From NCBI GenBank assembly GCA_037127315.1, contig JBBBDQ010000401.1:526001-590000 (forward strand): 64,000 nt of DNA, in the 5' to 3' direction. Below the pieces are notes generated by a model that had not been told where the DNA came from, ran no database searches, and saw nothing but the letters and a program-made list of their open reading frames with translations. This DNA is from Ascarosepion bandense (Eukaryota; Mollusca; Cephalopoda; Sepiida; Sepiidae). Below, one piece after another: positions 35,640-47,489 of the stretch (positions are counted from its first letter, which is position 1; each line of letters opens with the position of its first letter). The position numbers and the translations under genes are program-made.

Positions 35640-36489
35640 GTCTACATGGAAATAAGAATAATCCCTATCCCAGAAATTCAGCTTAGTCTCAATACAAAAT
35701 CCATCAAAAAATTACATTACAAATCTTTACCATTTGAGTTGTATTCTAATCTAGATTTACAAACAGGTTTGGAGTTCTAGTCTATGCAAAGATAGATTTA
35801 AGAAAAGACCAAACCATCACTCATTTTAGTTACCAAATGTGGAATTTAACATTATGTAAGTATTAACTGCCAATTTATTCGTAATTGTTGCACCAAAAAT
35901 TCAATCTAATCACTTTCGTTTTCATTCTGTTTAGAACTTTAACAGACCTGAAGTCAACTGCTTCCAGGTTAAAAACCAAATTTAACTTCAAAATAATGAA
36001 AAAAAAATTTAAAAACAAAAAATATTAAGTTGTTTATCATTTCAAATGATTTCTACCAAACATTAATTTACCGTGCATATTTTTAAATAATCTCATACTC
36101 AAATAAAAACCATTTTTGTTACCGAAAAGCTCCGCAGCTGAAACAAAAAAATTCACATAAAGCCAACATGGCATTAGTCAAGAATTATTCCCATCATTGA
36201 AGGAAAAATGTGCCCAGAAGTCAAAATAAAAACTTTTTTAAATGCTTCTGCGAATTTGTTGGAAAATATCCTCAAATTTATTGCTGATGGAGATAAAACT
36301 TCAGTTTTACTTACAGGAAAAAAATGAATGAAATTCTCTCTCTCTCTCTCTCTCACACACACATATCCAAATGAATAAGAACGAAGAAAATAATTGCAAT
36401 GTTCAAATAAACAATGCTCAGTATATCTCACACACCTTTCTCTCATGCACACGTATATATTGTAACCTCTCTCGCGCACGCACATCTCT

Positions 36490-36536
<47 letters not shown>

Positions 36537-37250
36537 CTCACACACCTCTCAACTATGTATGAATGACTTTTACAATCCAAAAAGGAGCCAGCAACATGAG
36601 GTTAATTAATGATGGAAATTAAAGAAAATGTAAGGGAGGTAATTCAGTTATAGGTATGTAAAATTTGTTTGAAACGCTCTACTTGACACCAAAATTATCT
36701 GGGCAGAGATAATCGCGAAATTTCATGATTTTCTTGTAAATTAAAACATTTAATCCACTGGCCCCGATTTTTAGAAAATAAAATCAGATTTTCTATTTAT
36801 CAGCGATAATCATTCAAAAAATTTGAAAATTTAGTGCTGAATTTGAATTTTTTTTAAAAACTTTCCTGATATTTTTCGAAAATGAATTGAAGTTCTAGAA
36901 AGAAGACTACCTTCAGAATAAAGTAAAACGAAATAAGATGACAATTTTTGATTTTTCACAAAGAAAACCTAACACAGTAATAAAAAGGGTAAATAAAAAA
37001 AAATCTTTTTGGTGGCATTGCACAGCGACCAGAAATAAGCATTTTTATTTAATTTTTTTTTTTTCATCAGATCGCGAATAAATGTTTTAAATATCTATAA
37101 AGATAAAAATAAAATATTATTATCCTTTCCGTTTTTATGAGCTAATAGGGGTCCAGTACATTATAATTTATTAATTAAAATAATTAAAATTGATCCCCCA
37201 TCATAGAAATCAAAACAAAAAAAAACAAATTATGCTCAGCTCATAAGTGA
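35640..37250. other. mostly unique sequence with microsatellites
   Basis: About 1.6 kb with few recognisable repeats. It contains (CT)n/(CA)n near 36335-36363 and (CA)n(TA)n at 36488-36534. No exon with both splice sites was found. Confidence 0.45.
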
Positions 37251-37261
37251 ATTTTCTTTTT

Positions 37262-37340
37262 CTAGGTTACGAGTTTAAATTAATTTTATTTTATTTTTTT
37301 TTATTAATGAAAATAAAATTAACTTAAATTCGTAACCTGG
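37262..37340. repeat. 79-bp hairpin-forming inverted repeat
   Basis: 'ctaggttacgagtttaaatt' and its near-complement 'aacttaaattcgtaacctgg' bound arms of about 31 nt around a 17-nt loop, with a few mismatches. Long for a chance hairpin. It could be a tiny MITE or a small-RNA precursor; nothing in the sequence decides this. Confidence 0.6.
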
Positions 37341-38179
37341 AATTACGGTAATTATACTCCGGGTTAGAATTTGTTCTACTTTTTTTTTTTCTTTTTCTTT
37401 AAATCACCTTATTGTTATGAACATGTTTTGGCTTTCGTAGGGGGGAATCAATTAAAAATTAAATTTTTTTACAAAGTAAACTGGATAGTTTCCGTCAATT
37501 TTTTTTCCTCTCTCTTTATTCGTTATCTGGAATTATAAGGAAAGGGATTTGAAAATAAAAATTATTTTTGGTCGCAATGCCTACAACTACGCCTAATTTT
37601 GTTAAACTGATTGAAAACAGTAAATATAAAAAAAAAATAAACACCAAGTTTGAAAAACATACGACATTCATGAAAATTTTGGTTTTTGCTGAGAACAAAC
37701 AAAGTCAGTCGAGTAGAATTTGCTTAGCTCTTTAAATTCTTCGAGATTTTGGTAAACAAAACAAAAATGTCGCTGTGGTAAGCTAAGCACGTTAAGGACA
37801 CACAAAAAATGACAAGCTAACCTTTGGCAAGAAGCCGAAACCAGAGAAAACGTACACAAATACATTTTTTAAGACACATCTTTGACAGTTTTCCAACACT
37901 AGTTACTTTCTTAAAGTTTCAACACACTTACAGTAATACATTACAAAAAAAATATTTAATCTAAAAAATCTTAAGGGAGACGAGAAGCAGAAGTACAAAG
38001 AGAAGAAGAGCCTTTCTTTCAAAAATAACAAAAACAAACACCGTTTAAAAATAAATAAATAATAATAAAAATGCTTGGATCTTCTCACATGTATTTATGG
38101 CCACGTGTATTTGTCCCTTTAAGAGCCACCCACGTAGGACCATCAGACATTTCACCAGATACAAGGCTGTTGTACTTAC

Positions 38180-38400
38180 AAGAGTATTTGGGGGTTTGGG
38201 CGTGATGGAAGAGTCCTCAGTTGTCTACGAGTACTGGCCTTGTCAATTAAAAGCATTGTACAGCAACAAAAAACCCCAAAAGCTGCTTTTTTTGCGCAGC
38301 CCTGCTGTAAATTTTAAAGCCACTTTGCCGAGTGAACAGTGTCAGTAATAAGAAGACTGAAGTCTAGGAGAAGAAGCAAAAAGCAGGAGGAAGAGGAGAA
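38180..38400 (-). promoter_or_regulatory. possible first exon / promoter-proximal region of a minus-strand gene
   Basis: On the minus strand a TATTTATAG-like element near 38418 is followed by about 220 bp of balanced, repeat-free sequence. That sequence ends at 38180 in a strong donor, CTCTT|GTAAGT. It would be a non-coding 5' exon, compatible in orientation with the exon at 1031-1152. Surrounding sequence (36.6-38.5 kb) is the least repetitive in the window. No CpG island is obvious. The plus strand also has 'aaaaatgtcgctgtggtaag' at 37768, so a plus-strand exon here cannot be excluded. Confidence 0.3.
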
Positions 38401-38967
38401 CAAACACGACGAGTTCTATAAATAGAATTATTCTAGAGCGTAAGAAGGGAAAAAAAATAAGGGTGGTGGCTAAAGTAAAATAGTTTCTAAAAGAAACGAA
38501 TACAGTTAAGAATTAGAAAAGTTGCAAAATTTGACAGGGGGTGATAATAAATTTAGGAAAAAGTGAAGCATATTTGAAGACAACTTAGATTTAAAAATCT
38601 TAATTATACAACACTAACTTAGAACATTATAGTCTGGGTCTCATATTGTCTTTTCTTTTGATAAGCAGGGTGAGGGACAGAATAAAAAAAATGAATAAAT
38701 AAATTTGTAATGAAGAAAAATAAATATTTCTCTGCCCTAAGCCATATATTACCATGCTGATACTTAACTTAAGTGTTAGCATATTTTGAAATATTTATTC
38801 AATCCACAGAACTTATCTTGGTCTTGTTTCTTAAAGAATTTTAGTGGAACAATTGTGGATTGGGGGAGGGGGTACAGCTGTTGAATGAATCTTCGTTTAA
38901 CTACTAACAAAAAAGGAGGAATAAACATTTGAATGAGTGTTTTAAAATAGAACTACTACTATTATTA

Positions 38968-39365
38968 TGTGTCCTGTCCCTTCAGGATGTTGTTGTTGTT
39001 AATCATGTCTCTCCACAAGTTCCTGATCTTTGTAGCTGTTAATACATTTTTTTGTCTTTTTGCATCCATTTACTCAAGTTCGTTAGGTTGGTTATATCAC
39101 ATATCATTTCACTGTCCCTCAAGTATAAAATTTTCCAAGTCCTCTTTCCTCATCATGCGCCCTAGAAATGTCAAGCCTTTCCTGATAAGTGTAAGTATCC
39201 TTTTTGTTTCCATTTTCACTAAAAACTTCAGTTCATGATATTCTCAGCATCCCTCTGTAGAACCACTTTTTTTTTTTTGCTTCCAGTCTTTTCATCTGTG
39301 AGGAGATTGTCCAGCATTCACTGCCATATAGGAAGATTGATATGTAACAATTCAGTACTGTTCCT
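38968..39365 (-). pseudogene. RTE-type LINE 3' end
   Basis: The minus-strand frame gives 'NCYISIFLYGSECWTISSQM', then 'KRLEAKKKKWFYRGMLRIS'. It continues through the C-terminal coding block to the terminus at 38968 ('gtgtcctgtcccttcaggat' on the plus strand). The order is well preserved but an insertion of lysine codons and shifts inactivate it. Confidence 0.85.
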
Positions 39366-39660
39366 AACAAAATTATGCAAGAAAAATAAATAAAATAATC
39401 CCTGAAAACAAAATACATCTTAATATAATCAAACTTAATATTTTTCAAATTATAAACTTTGAAAAATCATTTTCTGGTCATAGAAAAATCTATAGAATTG
39501 AGTTTGAAGTTGGACTCCCAAGAACTTTCATAAAATTTTTAAAAAAAAGGCTGATGTAAGTAAAACTAAGACATTCTTGAATCCTCATATACCCTACTTA
39601 AACAGAGGCTAACTTACAGCTTTGTAAGTTATTAAAATATAATACACTACTATTTCTATA

Positions 39661-39895
39661 TACCGTGTCCCTTCAGCACGCAGGCGATTTGGCTCTCCAC
39701 AACTTCCTATCCGTTTTAGCTCTTAGACCTATCTGTCATGCAAACCATTTACACCAGATCTTTCTTGTCTTCATTGTTCTTGAGTGTCAAATTCTCCAAG
39801 CCCTCTTTCATCATCATGTGCCTCATAAATTTCAATTGTCTCTCGAAGTATAAGTGTTCTTTTCTTTCCATTTTGCTTCAAACTTAAGTGTTACA
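39661..39895 (-). pseudogene. RTE-type LINE terminal fragment
   Basis: The plus strand begins 'accgtgtcccttcagcacgc', the complement of the RTE terminus. It continues through 'tctccaagccctctttcatc' (the FLGHxMMKEGLENL block on the minus strand). Same family as 38968-39365, a separate and shorter insertion. Confidence 0.8.
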
Positions 39896-40085
39896 CACAT
39901 ATTTAATCCATAAAACAAAACAAATTTTGTATTGAATATTACAAGTGCTAAAGAAACCTTTGAAAGAAATTTAATAGATTGACTTCAATAAACTTCTCAG
40001 AAGAATCAAATGAAAACTAACATTATTCAGAGTTAGGTAAATTTAAAACATTAAGTTTAAATTAAATTTCTTGGATGCTTATATA

Positions 40086-40775
40086 TTTACTAGCTGTATA
40101 GCCCGGTGTTACTTGGAGATTTTTAGTGGTTATGTTGAAATGGCAAGGTCAAGTGCTTATTCAAAAAGCTCCAGTATGAGGTTGCTGTGAAAAAATGCAA
40201 AGTATTGGTTTTTGTTGTATTTGTAAAATGAGATTCATGCTTGGTCAATTTTGCCAATAAATGCAAATGACGTATTGAATAAGCTCTTCCAATACGTCAT
40301 TCGCGTCCATTCTTCCAATACGTCTAAGCATTTTGGAGAAATAAATGATCCCAAAAATCAACGTCCTTCCATTAATTTTTGCAGCAACCTGAGTGTCAAT
40401 TGAAATTTTTATTTGCATATCAAGACAACAGACCCTGATCTGCTAGTGATTTGACTTGGGCTGAGTTTGAGTGAAGCATCTTGGAGAAATGCATAAAAGT
40501 GCACAGAAGTTCACCCTAAATAGTTTGTTGATTTTTGATGAACCTGTATATTGTTTCGAAAAATTTTTGTGCACCTCAACAGATCAGACCTCAATCTACA
40601 AGTTACTGATTTTGGTTGGATTGGCATAAGGCATCTCGGTGATTTCTACAATACCCTATAAATCAATTCAAAATTTTTTGTATACATCAAAGGTTCAGGT
40701 CATGATCGACAAGTGACCTAATTTTGGTTGAAATTGAACCAAGGATTTCATAGGAGAACACATAGACCGACATAT

Positions 40776-40818
<43 letters not shown>
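40086..40818 (+). repeat. interspersed repeat starting 'tagctgtatagcccggtg', ending in (TA)n
   Basis: Same start as 9147, longer body (about 690 bp) with three similar sub-blocks: 'gcatcttggagaaatgcat', 'gcatctcggtgatttctac' and recurring 'catcaaaggttcaggtc'/'cctcaacagatcag'. It ends 'acatagaccgacatatcc' then (TA)n at 40779-40818. Non-coding. Confidence 0.6.
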
Positions 40819-40821
<3 letters not shown>

Positions 40822-40829
40822 ATACAACA

Positions 40830-41980
40830 TCTTACCTTTGGTGTCACTGGACAATGTACACATTTCTTGTCTGTCCTCGACCAAACATTACTGAGACAGG
40901 ATTAATGAAGATTTTTTTTTTTTTTTGCATGTTTTTTGCTTTTCAATATTATCCTTTCACGGTGATGTAAACTGTTTTGTTATTCCTCTCATTTTAATAT
41001 GTTCTTTTTATTCACTATTATTAAATCTTGTAACCCCTTTTTAAAAAAAAGTCTAAAACAGTTATATTTTAAGGTCAATTTCATTTTAAATGTTATAAAC
41101 ATTTCAGCCAAGTACCCTCTGGTCATCATGGTGGGGACATTTAAACATCTTTTAACCCAAGTAGCAAAATAAAATTTAAAATATTTGACTGGTTTGATGT
41201 CACGAGGGACAAATTACCAGATAGAATTTTGACAAATAGTTTTAAGAAAATAGAAACTTCTCCATTATTTATGGAATACATTTGTTCACCCACCCATTCT
41301 TAAGTTTGAATGAAAATGTAAAAAAAATTAAAGACTACAATGTTTTCTCTTCTTTTATATTATCTGAGAAGGTATAAAAAATAAATGACCTGTAGAAACT
41401 AGAGAAATAAATTTTCAATATTAAAGTTTTTATGGTATTTTAAAAAGTCTTCAAAGATATTGGGAATGTAGAAGAAAATTAAATCAAGAAAATAATCACT
41501 CCACCGCACAGTAATATTTCAATAAGAAACCAAATTACCAATAATTAAAAAGGAACTTTAGATGCTGACAAAGTTCTAATGTAAAAAGGAGTGAAAATAT
41601 AAAATTTAAGTTCTAAACCAATTTTAGTAATACCTTTTATATTTTTCTATTACTCTGAATAAATGACATGCCTTTTACTTTGCAAAATTCTATCAGCTGC
41701 AAAGATGTTCACTGCATATTTTCTGCAAAAAGAAACTTAGTTCTAAAATAAAAATTATTAGCAATATCATTCTATCTATTTACAACATTGTTTAAAATTT
41801 GCTTCGGACGAGGGAATCAGGATTAAATGATAAATATCAAATGCTTAAGTGACATTCATAGATTTCCAATAGAAGTACAGCACAATGATTTTGTCTGTAC
41901 TATTTCAGTAGCATTCTTTCAAGAGGGTTGAAGTTATAGCATGGAATTTTATAGGAATAAGAAATATATTAGCAAGGAAG
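40830..41980. other. no recognised feature
   Basis: About 1.15 kb of AT-rich sequence with no recognisable exon or repeat family. Confidence 0.4.
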
Positions 41981-41984
41981 GAAG

Positions 41985-44240
41985 GAGGAGGAGAGAGACA
42001 AGGTGATAAAGAGAGAGAGAAACAAAGAAGAGGAGATAAAGAGGAGGAGGAGGAGGGAGAGAGAAAGAAGTGGAGAAAAAGAGGAGGGAGAGAGAAAAGT
42101 GGAGAAAAGGAGGAGAAACAAAGAAGTGGAGAAAAAGAGGAGGAGAAACAAAGAAGTGGAGAAAAAGAGGAGGAGAAACAAAGAAGTGGAGAAAAGAGGA
42201 GGAGAAACAAAGAAGTGGAGAAAAAGAGGAGGAGAAACAAAGAAGTGGAGAGAAAAAGAGGAGGAGAAACAAAAGTGGAGAAAAAGAGGAGGAGAAACAA
42301 AAGAAGTGGAGAAAAAGAGGAGGGAGAAACAAGAAGTGGAGAAAAAGAGGAGGAGAAACAAAGAAGTGGAGAAAAGAGGAGGAGAAACAAAGAAGTGGAG
42401 AAAAAGAGGAGGAGAAACAAAGAAGTGGAGAAAAAGAGGAGGAGAAACAAAGAAGTGGAGAAAAAGAGGAGGAGAAACAAAGAAGTGGAGAAAAAGAGGA
42501 GGAGAAACAAAGAAGTGGAGAAAAAGAGGAGGAGAAACAAAGAAGTGGAGAAAAAGAGGAGGAGAAACAAAAGTGGAGAAAAAGAGGAGGAGAAAGTAAA
42601 GGAAGTGGAGAAAAAGAGGAGGAGAAACAAAGTGGAGAAAAAGGAGGAGAAACAAAGAAGTGGAGAAAAAGAGGAGGAGAAACAAAGAAGTGGAGAAAAA
42701 GAGGAGGAGAAACAAAAGAGTGGAGAAAAAGAGGAGGAGAAACAAAGAAGTGGAGAAAAAGAGGAGGAGAAACAAAGAAGTGGAGAAAAAGAGGAGGAGA
42801 AACAAAGAAGTGGAGAAAAAGAGGAGGAGAAACAAAGAAGTGGAGAGAGAAAGAGGAGGAGAAACAAAGAAGTGGAGAAAAAGAGGAGGAGAAACAAAGT
42901 GGAGAAAAAGAGGGAGGAGAAACAAGGAAGTGGAGAAAGAGGAGAACAAGAAGTGGAGGAGAAAAGAGGGAGGAGAAACAAAGAAGTGGAGAAAAAGGGG
43001 AGGAGAAACAAAGAAGTGGAGAAAAAGAGGGAGGAGAAACAAAGAAGTGGAGAAAAAGAGGAGGAGAAACAAAGTGGAGAAAAAGAGGAGGAGAAACAAG
43101 AAGTGGAGAAAAAGAGGGAGGAGAAACAAAGAAGTGGAGAAAAAGAGGGAGGAGAAACAAAGAAGTGGAGAAAAAGAGGAGGAGAAACAAAGAAGTGGAG
43201 AAAAAGAGGAGGAGAAACAAAGAAGTGGAGAAAAAGAGGAGGAGAAACAAAGAAGTGGAGAAAAAGAGGGAGGGAGAAACAAAGAAGTGGAGAAAAAGAG
43301 GAGGAGAAACAAAGAGAGTGGAGAAAAGAGGAGGAGAAACAAAGAGAAGTGGAGAAAAAGAGGAGGGGAGAAACAAAAGGGGAGTGGAGAAAAAGGGAGG
43401 GAGACACAAAAGAAGTGGAGAAAAAGAGGAGGAGACACAAAGAAAGTGGAGAAAAAGAGGAGGAGACACAAAGAAGTGGAGAAAAAGAGGAGGAGACACA
43501 AAGAAGTGGAGAAAAAGAGGAGGAGACACAAAGAAGTGGAGAAAAAGAGGAGGAGACACAAAGAAGTGGAGAAAAAGAGGGAGGAGACACAAAGAAGTGG
43601 AGAAAAAGAGGAGGAGACACAAGAAGTGGAGAAAAAGGAGGAGACACAAAGAGAAGTGGAGAAAAAGAGGGGAGGAGACACAAAGAAGTGGAGAAAAAGG
43701 AGGAGACAGAAAGAAGTGGAGAAAGAGGAGGAGACAGAAAGAAGTGGAGAAAAAGAGGAGGAGACAGAAAGAAGTGGAGAAAAAGAGGAGGAGACAGAAA
43801 GAGTGGAGAAAAAGAGGAGGAGACAGAAAGAAGTGGAGAAAAAGAGGAGGAGACAGAAAGAAGTGGAGAAAAAGAGGAGGAGACAGAAAGAAGTGGAGAA
43901 AAAGGAGGAGACAGAAAGAAGTGGAGAAAAAGAGGGAGGAGACAGAAAGAAGTGGAGAAAAAGAGGAGGAGACAGAAAGAAGTGGAGAAAAGAGGAGGAG
44001 ACAGAAAGAAGTGGAGAAAAAGAGGAGGAGGAGGAGAGATAAAGTAGTGGAGAAAAAGAGGAGGAGGAGGAGAGATAAAGTAGTGGAGAAAAAGAGGAGG
44101 AGGAGGAGAGATAAAGTAGTGGAGAAAAAAGAGAAGAAGGAGATAAAGAAGTGGAGAAAAAAGAAGAAGGAGATGAAGAAGTGGAGAAAAAGAAGAAGGA
44201 GATAAAGAAGTGGAGAAAAAGAAGAAGGAGATAAAGAAGT
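41985..44240. repeat. 2.25-kb purine-rich minisatellite, about 30-bp unit, about 75 copies
   Basis: The unit is 'gaagtggagaaaaagaggag' followed by 'gagaaacaaa'. Variants are zoned: 'aaacaaag' units to about 43.38 kb, 'gacacaaag' units 43.39-43.68 kb, 'gacagaaag' units 43.70-44.0 kb, then 'gagagataaagtag' and finally 'aaggagataaagaag' units. Single-base gains and losses (agag/gggag) create frame changes. Because the unit is a multiple of 3 and lacks stops on both strands, very long open frames appear in several frames. They are compositional artefacts, not genes. Confidence 0.97.
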
Positions 44241-44249
44241 AGACAGAAA

Positions 44250-44990
44250 GTCAAATGAAACATTTTTTGCACCTGAAATGTTGCCCAGCTATCTACTGTT
44301 GTATAAAACAGTGCCGCATCAAACCATGACCATCCATTATCAATCTTGAAACTCTTGAAAGTTCAACCATTCTTCTTTTTCTTAATATGAATACATTTTT
44401 AGACAACGAAGTAGGGGGAAAAAATGAAGTTGCCAAGCTAGTTGAGAGAAAACGAGGAGTAGATAAAAAGTGGAGAGAAAATGAAGTTGCCAAGCCATGA
44501 ATATGCAGAATAGACAGAACATATTTAACTACCTCAATTCTTGGTACTGTCAATTTGGTTTTGATAAATAAAATTTAAGTTTGGCTGATAAAATATAATT
44601 CATCACATATATAAAAAGGAAATTCAATCTGCGATTTAGTTAAAAAACAGAAACACACTAGTATGAAATATTTGAAGCCAAATCTGTGGTTGCAAAATAT
44701 TTGTATACAAGCCATACCAACTTTGTAATAGAAAATCTAACTTTTTAGCAGAGAGAAAAAATAAAATAAAATGAAGTCCTTCCAGTCAATTTAAATTAGT
44801 TTTGAATTAAAGCAAAGTATTTTGCTTGTCTATATTTAAATGCAAATTAATCTTTTAAATTTAAATTAAAACCAAAAATGGGCCCCTGGTCAAAAAAATT
44901 TATAAAACTTCAATTCTAGGTATTGAAGCCAGAGGAATTATGCAAAACTTCTGAGATAAAACTTAGATGACAAATGCCAAGTATCCTTAA
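44250..44990. other. AT-rich spacer with a minisatellite-like remnant
   Basis: Near 44400-44500 there is a small direct repeat ('aaaatgaagttgccaagc', twice) next to 'gataaaaagtggagagaaaa', which resembles a decayed unit of the array to its left. Otherwise nothing was recognised. Confidence 0.4.
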
Positions 44991-44997
44991 GTACACA

Positions 44998-45290
44998 TGG
45001 CCCAGTGGAGTGACTTGACCCAAAGAGTTAAGAGTTCAATACCAGGCTACAGCAGTGGTGAATAAATAACTTAGAGAGTTAAGCTACACATGGCTACCAG
45101 AAGTGGCATTACACATGGAATGAGAATGATATACCCCAGTGATTGGAATAAGGGTTTGGTTCAAAATTCCTAGCACCCAAAGAAGGTTGGAGCATACTAC
45201 AGCCAAAATGTTGTAAACATGGTAATAAAGATAAGGACAATAGTCCAAACAATGTAAATTTGTTAAATTCATTGAGTACCGAGCTAAATA
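44998..45290 (+). repeat. SINE-2, near-complete copy
   Basis: Head 'tggcccagtggagtgact' and 'agagttcaataccagg' resemble tRNA A and B boxes. Body and tail: 'cagaagtggcattacacatg', 'agaaggttggagcatacta' and 'gataaggacaatagtccaaa'. A second copy is at 49.2-49.55 kb. Confidence 0.7.
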
Positions 45291-45339
45291 ATTCATGTAG
45301 TCATATTAAGCAATAACACTTGATTATGTTTTCATTTTT

Positions 45340-46570
45340 AAAATCTAATTCACCCTAAGCAAGACAAAGCCACTAAAACATGAGGAGTTACTGTGTGTGG
45401 TAGGATTAAAAAGCAGAAACATTACTAAGCAGTGAGAACAATAGAAGAGTAATCAGGAAGACAGATGATAACCCCAAGCAAGGCAGTAAAGTCACTAAGA
45501 CACAAGGGGGGGGGTGAAAGAATTAAGAAGCAGAAACATTACTGAGCAGTGAGAACAATTGAAGAGTAATCAGGAAGAGAGTAGATAGTGAAAGACATTA
45601 CATTTAAATTTTTGAAAATTAAAGTTGGCTGGAAAGAACAGAGCTGGAAGAGAGTTCCACAAGCAAAAAGTGTGAGGAAAAGAAACTTAGCATAGGATTT
45701 ATGGTTACATATAGCCAATTCAACTGTAAATTGATGAGACCTTGTCACCAATCTAGTACTGTGCTTAAATTTTTAAAAAGTCTGGATACCATAATGAAGA
45801 TCTCATCCGTATGGTTACCACAAGCATATTTATAGAAAAGGCACAAGGAGGCAACTTTATGTCAATGGGAAAATGACTGAAGCTGAAATGCCAGATTAGG
45901 ACCAATAATATTGCCAATTCTTTGGATTTTATCAAGGAGCTGTAGATATATAGCAGGAACACTGAACCATATGTGGCAGCAATATTCTAAACATAGATGT
46001 ATGGTTGACTTATAGATATATAAGATAGATTCTGGATAGAAAAGTTGTCTAGCATGACAGTGAACCAACTTTCTTACCAGCTGACCTAGCAATGGATTCA
46101 ATATAGTCCTGCCACTTCATGTCAGCCAAGAACATTAGCCAGAGAATATTCAACAAGTCACTTTTCTGGTGGTTAAAATCAGCCATACTGATGAAAAGCA
46201 GAGATGGACTCTCAGATGATTAATAGAGAGAAATTTACTTTTGGAGGCATTAAAAATTGATAAGCTATCCTTTACCCCAGTTAACAGACTGAAGTTCATT
46301 TTTGACATCAGCTGCCAATTTGACTTACAATAAAGACAGGAGTAAATGTTGGTATCATCAGTATAGATACCAATTTGAGAGCTGATGCCATCAGGAAGAT
46401 TGTTAATGAAAATTAAAAACTAAACAGGACCAAGGATAGAGCACTGGGGGGGGGGGACACTTGCATTAGTACAAAAGGATCTAGAAGAGTGGCCATTCAA
46501 GATAACTTACAATTTGATAAGGAAAAAAAAATTGTCTGGAGACACCACTGCCTTCCTTCAAAGAAAGTGT
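45340..46570 (-). pseudogene. Jockey-type LINE with RT catalytic block, best-preserved copy
   Basis: Minus-strand blocks in order: 'KVILNGHSSRSFCTNA', 'SILGPV*FLIFINNLPDGIS', 'IGIYTDDTNIYSC' (the YADD active site read as YTDD, 46354-46365), 'RQLFYPESILYIYKSTIHLC', 'LEYCCHIWFSVPAIYLQLLD' and the C-terminal 'MVTRSHQFTVELAICNHKSY'. The 3' UTR lies at 45340-45540 and appears partly duplicated (two 'ccccaagcaaggcagtaa'-like starts). Scattered stops show it is inactive. In live elements this RT copies LINE RNA at nicked chromosomal DNA. Confidence 0.88.
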
Positions 46571-46904
46571 TGTAAACAAAAAAGTTAGTTATTGCATGAG
46601 TATTAACCCAAATGGAGGTTGGAAATAAATAGTAATATTTATAACACCATCAAATACAAGACTCACAAGCTGCATGAAGTAAATAACCACTGCTAGTAGA
46701 GAACTGCTAGACAGTAAGAAATGCCACTCTCTCTATAGAGTCCAACATATTATATAAGAATCAGGACATGCATACCCATTGGGACATAGATAACAGAAAG
46801 AAAAAAAATAAATAAAAGAAAGCAACATTCATTATGAAATTATTCCTGAAACCAGTACTGTTGATAAATGTAAGATTAAAACACATTATCGGAAATAATC
46901 CCTA

Positions 46905-47480
46905 TTTTTTTTATTTAATCATTTCACCCCAAGCAAAGACACGACTGCCACTAGTGCACAAGGACTTACAGTGAGAAATAAAAACTAGGTACTAGAGGGT
47001 ATTCAAGAAAGGAAAAAAGATGAATGGGATTCAAGAAGTTAGATGGCAATTGACACTGCATTTAAATTTTTGGAGATTGTAGCTATTAGGGAAGCAAATA
47101 AACAAAAGGGAGTTCCACAGGCAGGTAGGGCAAGAAAAGAAACTGTTAGAGTAGAATAGGTAGTTTCATTTAACCATTTCAACAGTAAAAGGGCAGAATG
47201 TATATACTAATCTAGTAACATGTTTAAATTCATGTAGATGGGGTCCAAGAAAAAAAAATAGCTCATCAGAGCAGTTGCCATGAAAATATTTCTAGGAAAG
47301 ACAGAGGGAAGCCACAGCACATCAGTGAGAAAGTGACTGAAGTTGAGATGCCAAGTCAAGATAGATTACGTTGCAGATCCTTCTTTAGATTTTGTTGAGA
47401 ACCTCAAAATGAATAGCAATAGCACCCAACCAGATATGGCAACAGTATTCAATGCACAGACAAATGGTAGGTATATTTCA
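46905..47480 (-). pseudogene. Jockey-type LINE 3' end
   Basis: The 3' UTR starts at 'atcatttcaccccaagcaaa' and is followed by 'gaatgggattcaagaagtta', 'gatggggtccaag' and 'accagatatggcaacagtat', the complement of the 'CHIWSG' block. It overlaps in content with the fragments at 635 and 13.73 kb. 5' truncated near 47480. Confidence 0.78.
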
Positions 47481-47489
47481 AATACAATT

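Noticed and set aside
38097..38348. 83-codon plus-strand ORF as a gene
   Set aside because: No motif or splice support on this strand. The minus-strand donor at 38180 is the better signal, and even that is tentative.
42000..44240. Centromeric or telomeric satellite
   Set aside because: A single 2.25-kb array of short purine units within dispersed repeats; no telomere motif and no higher-order satellite unit.
41905..44272. Open frames of 460-767 codons around 42-44 kb as a giant secreted or membrane protein gene
   Set aside because: The 30-bp array reads open in several registers on both strands at once. Composition is purely repeat-derived.
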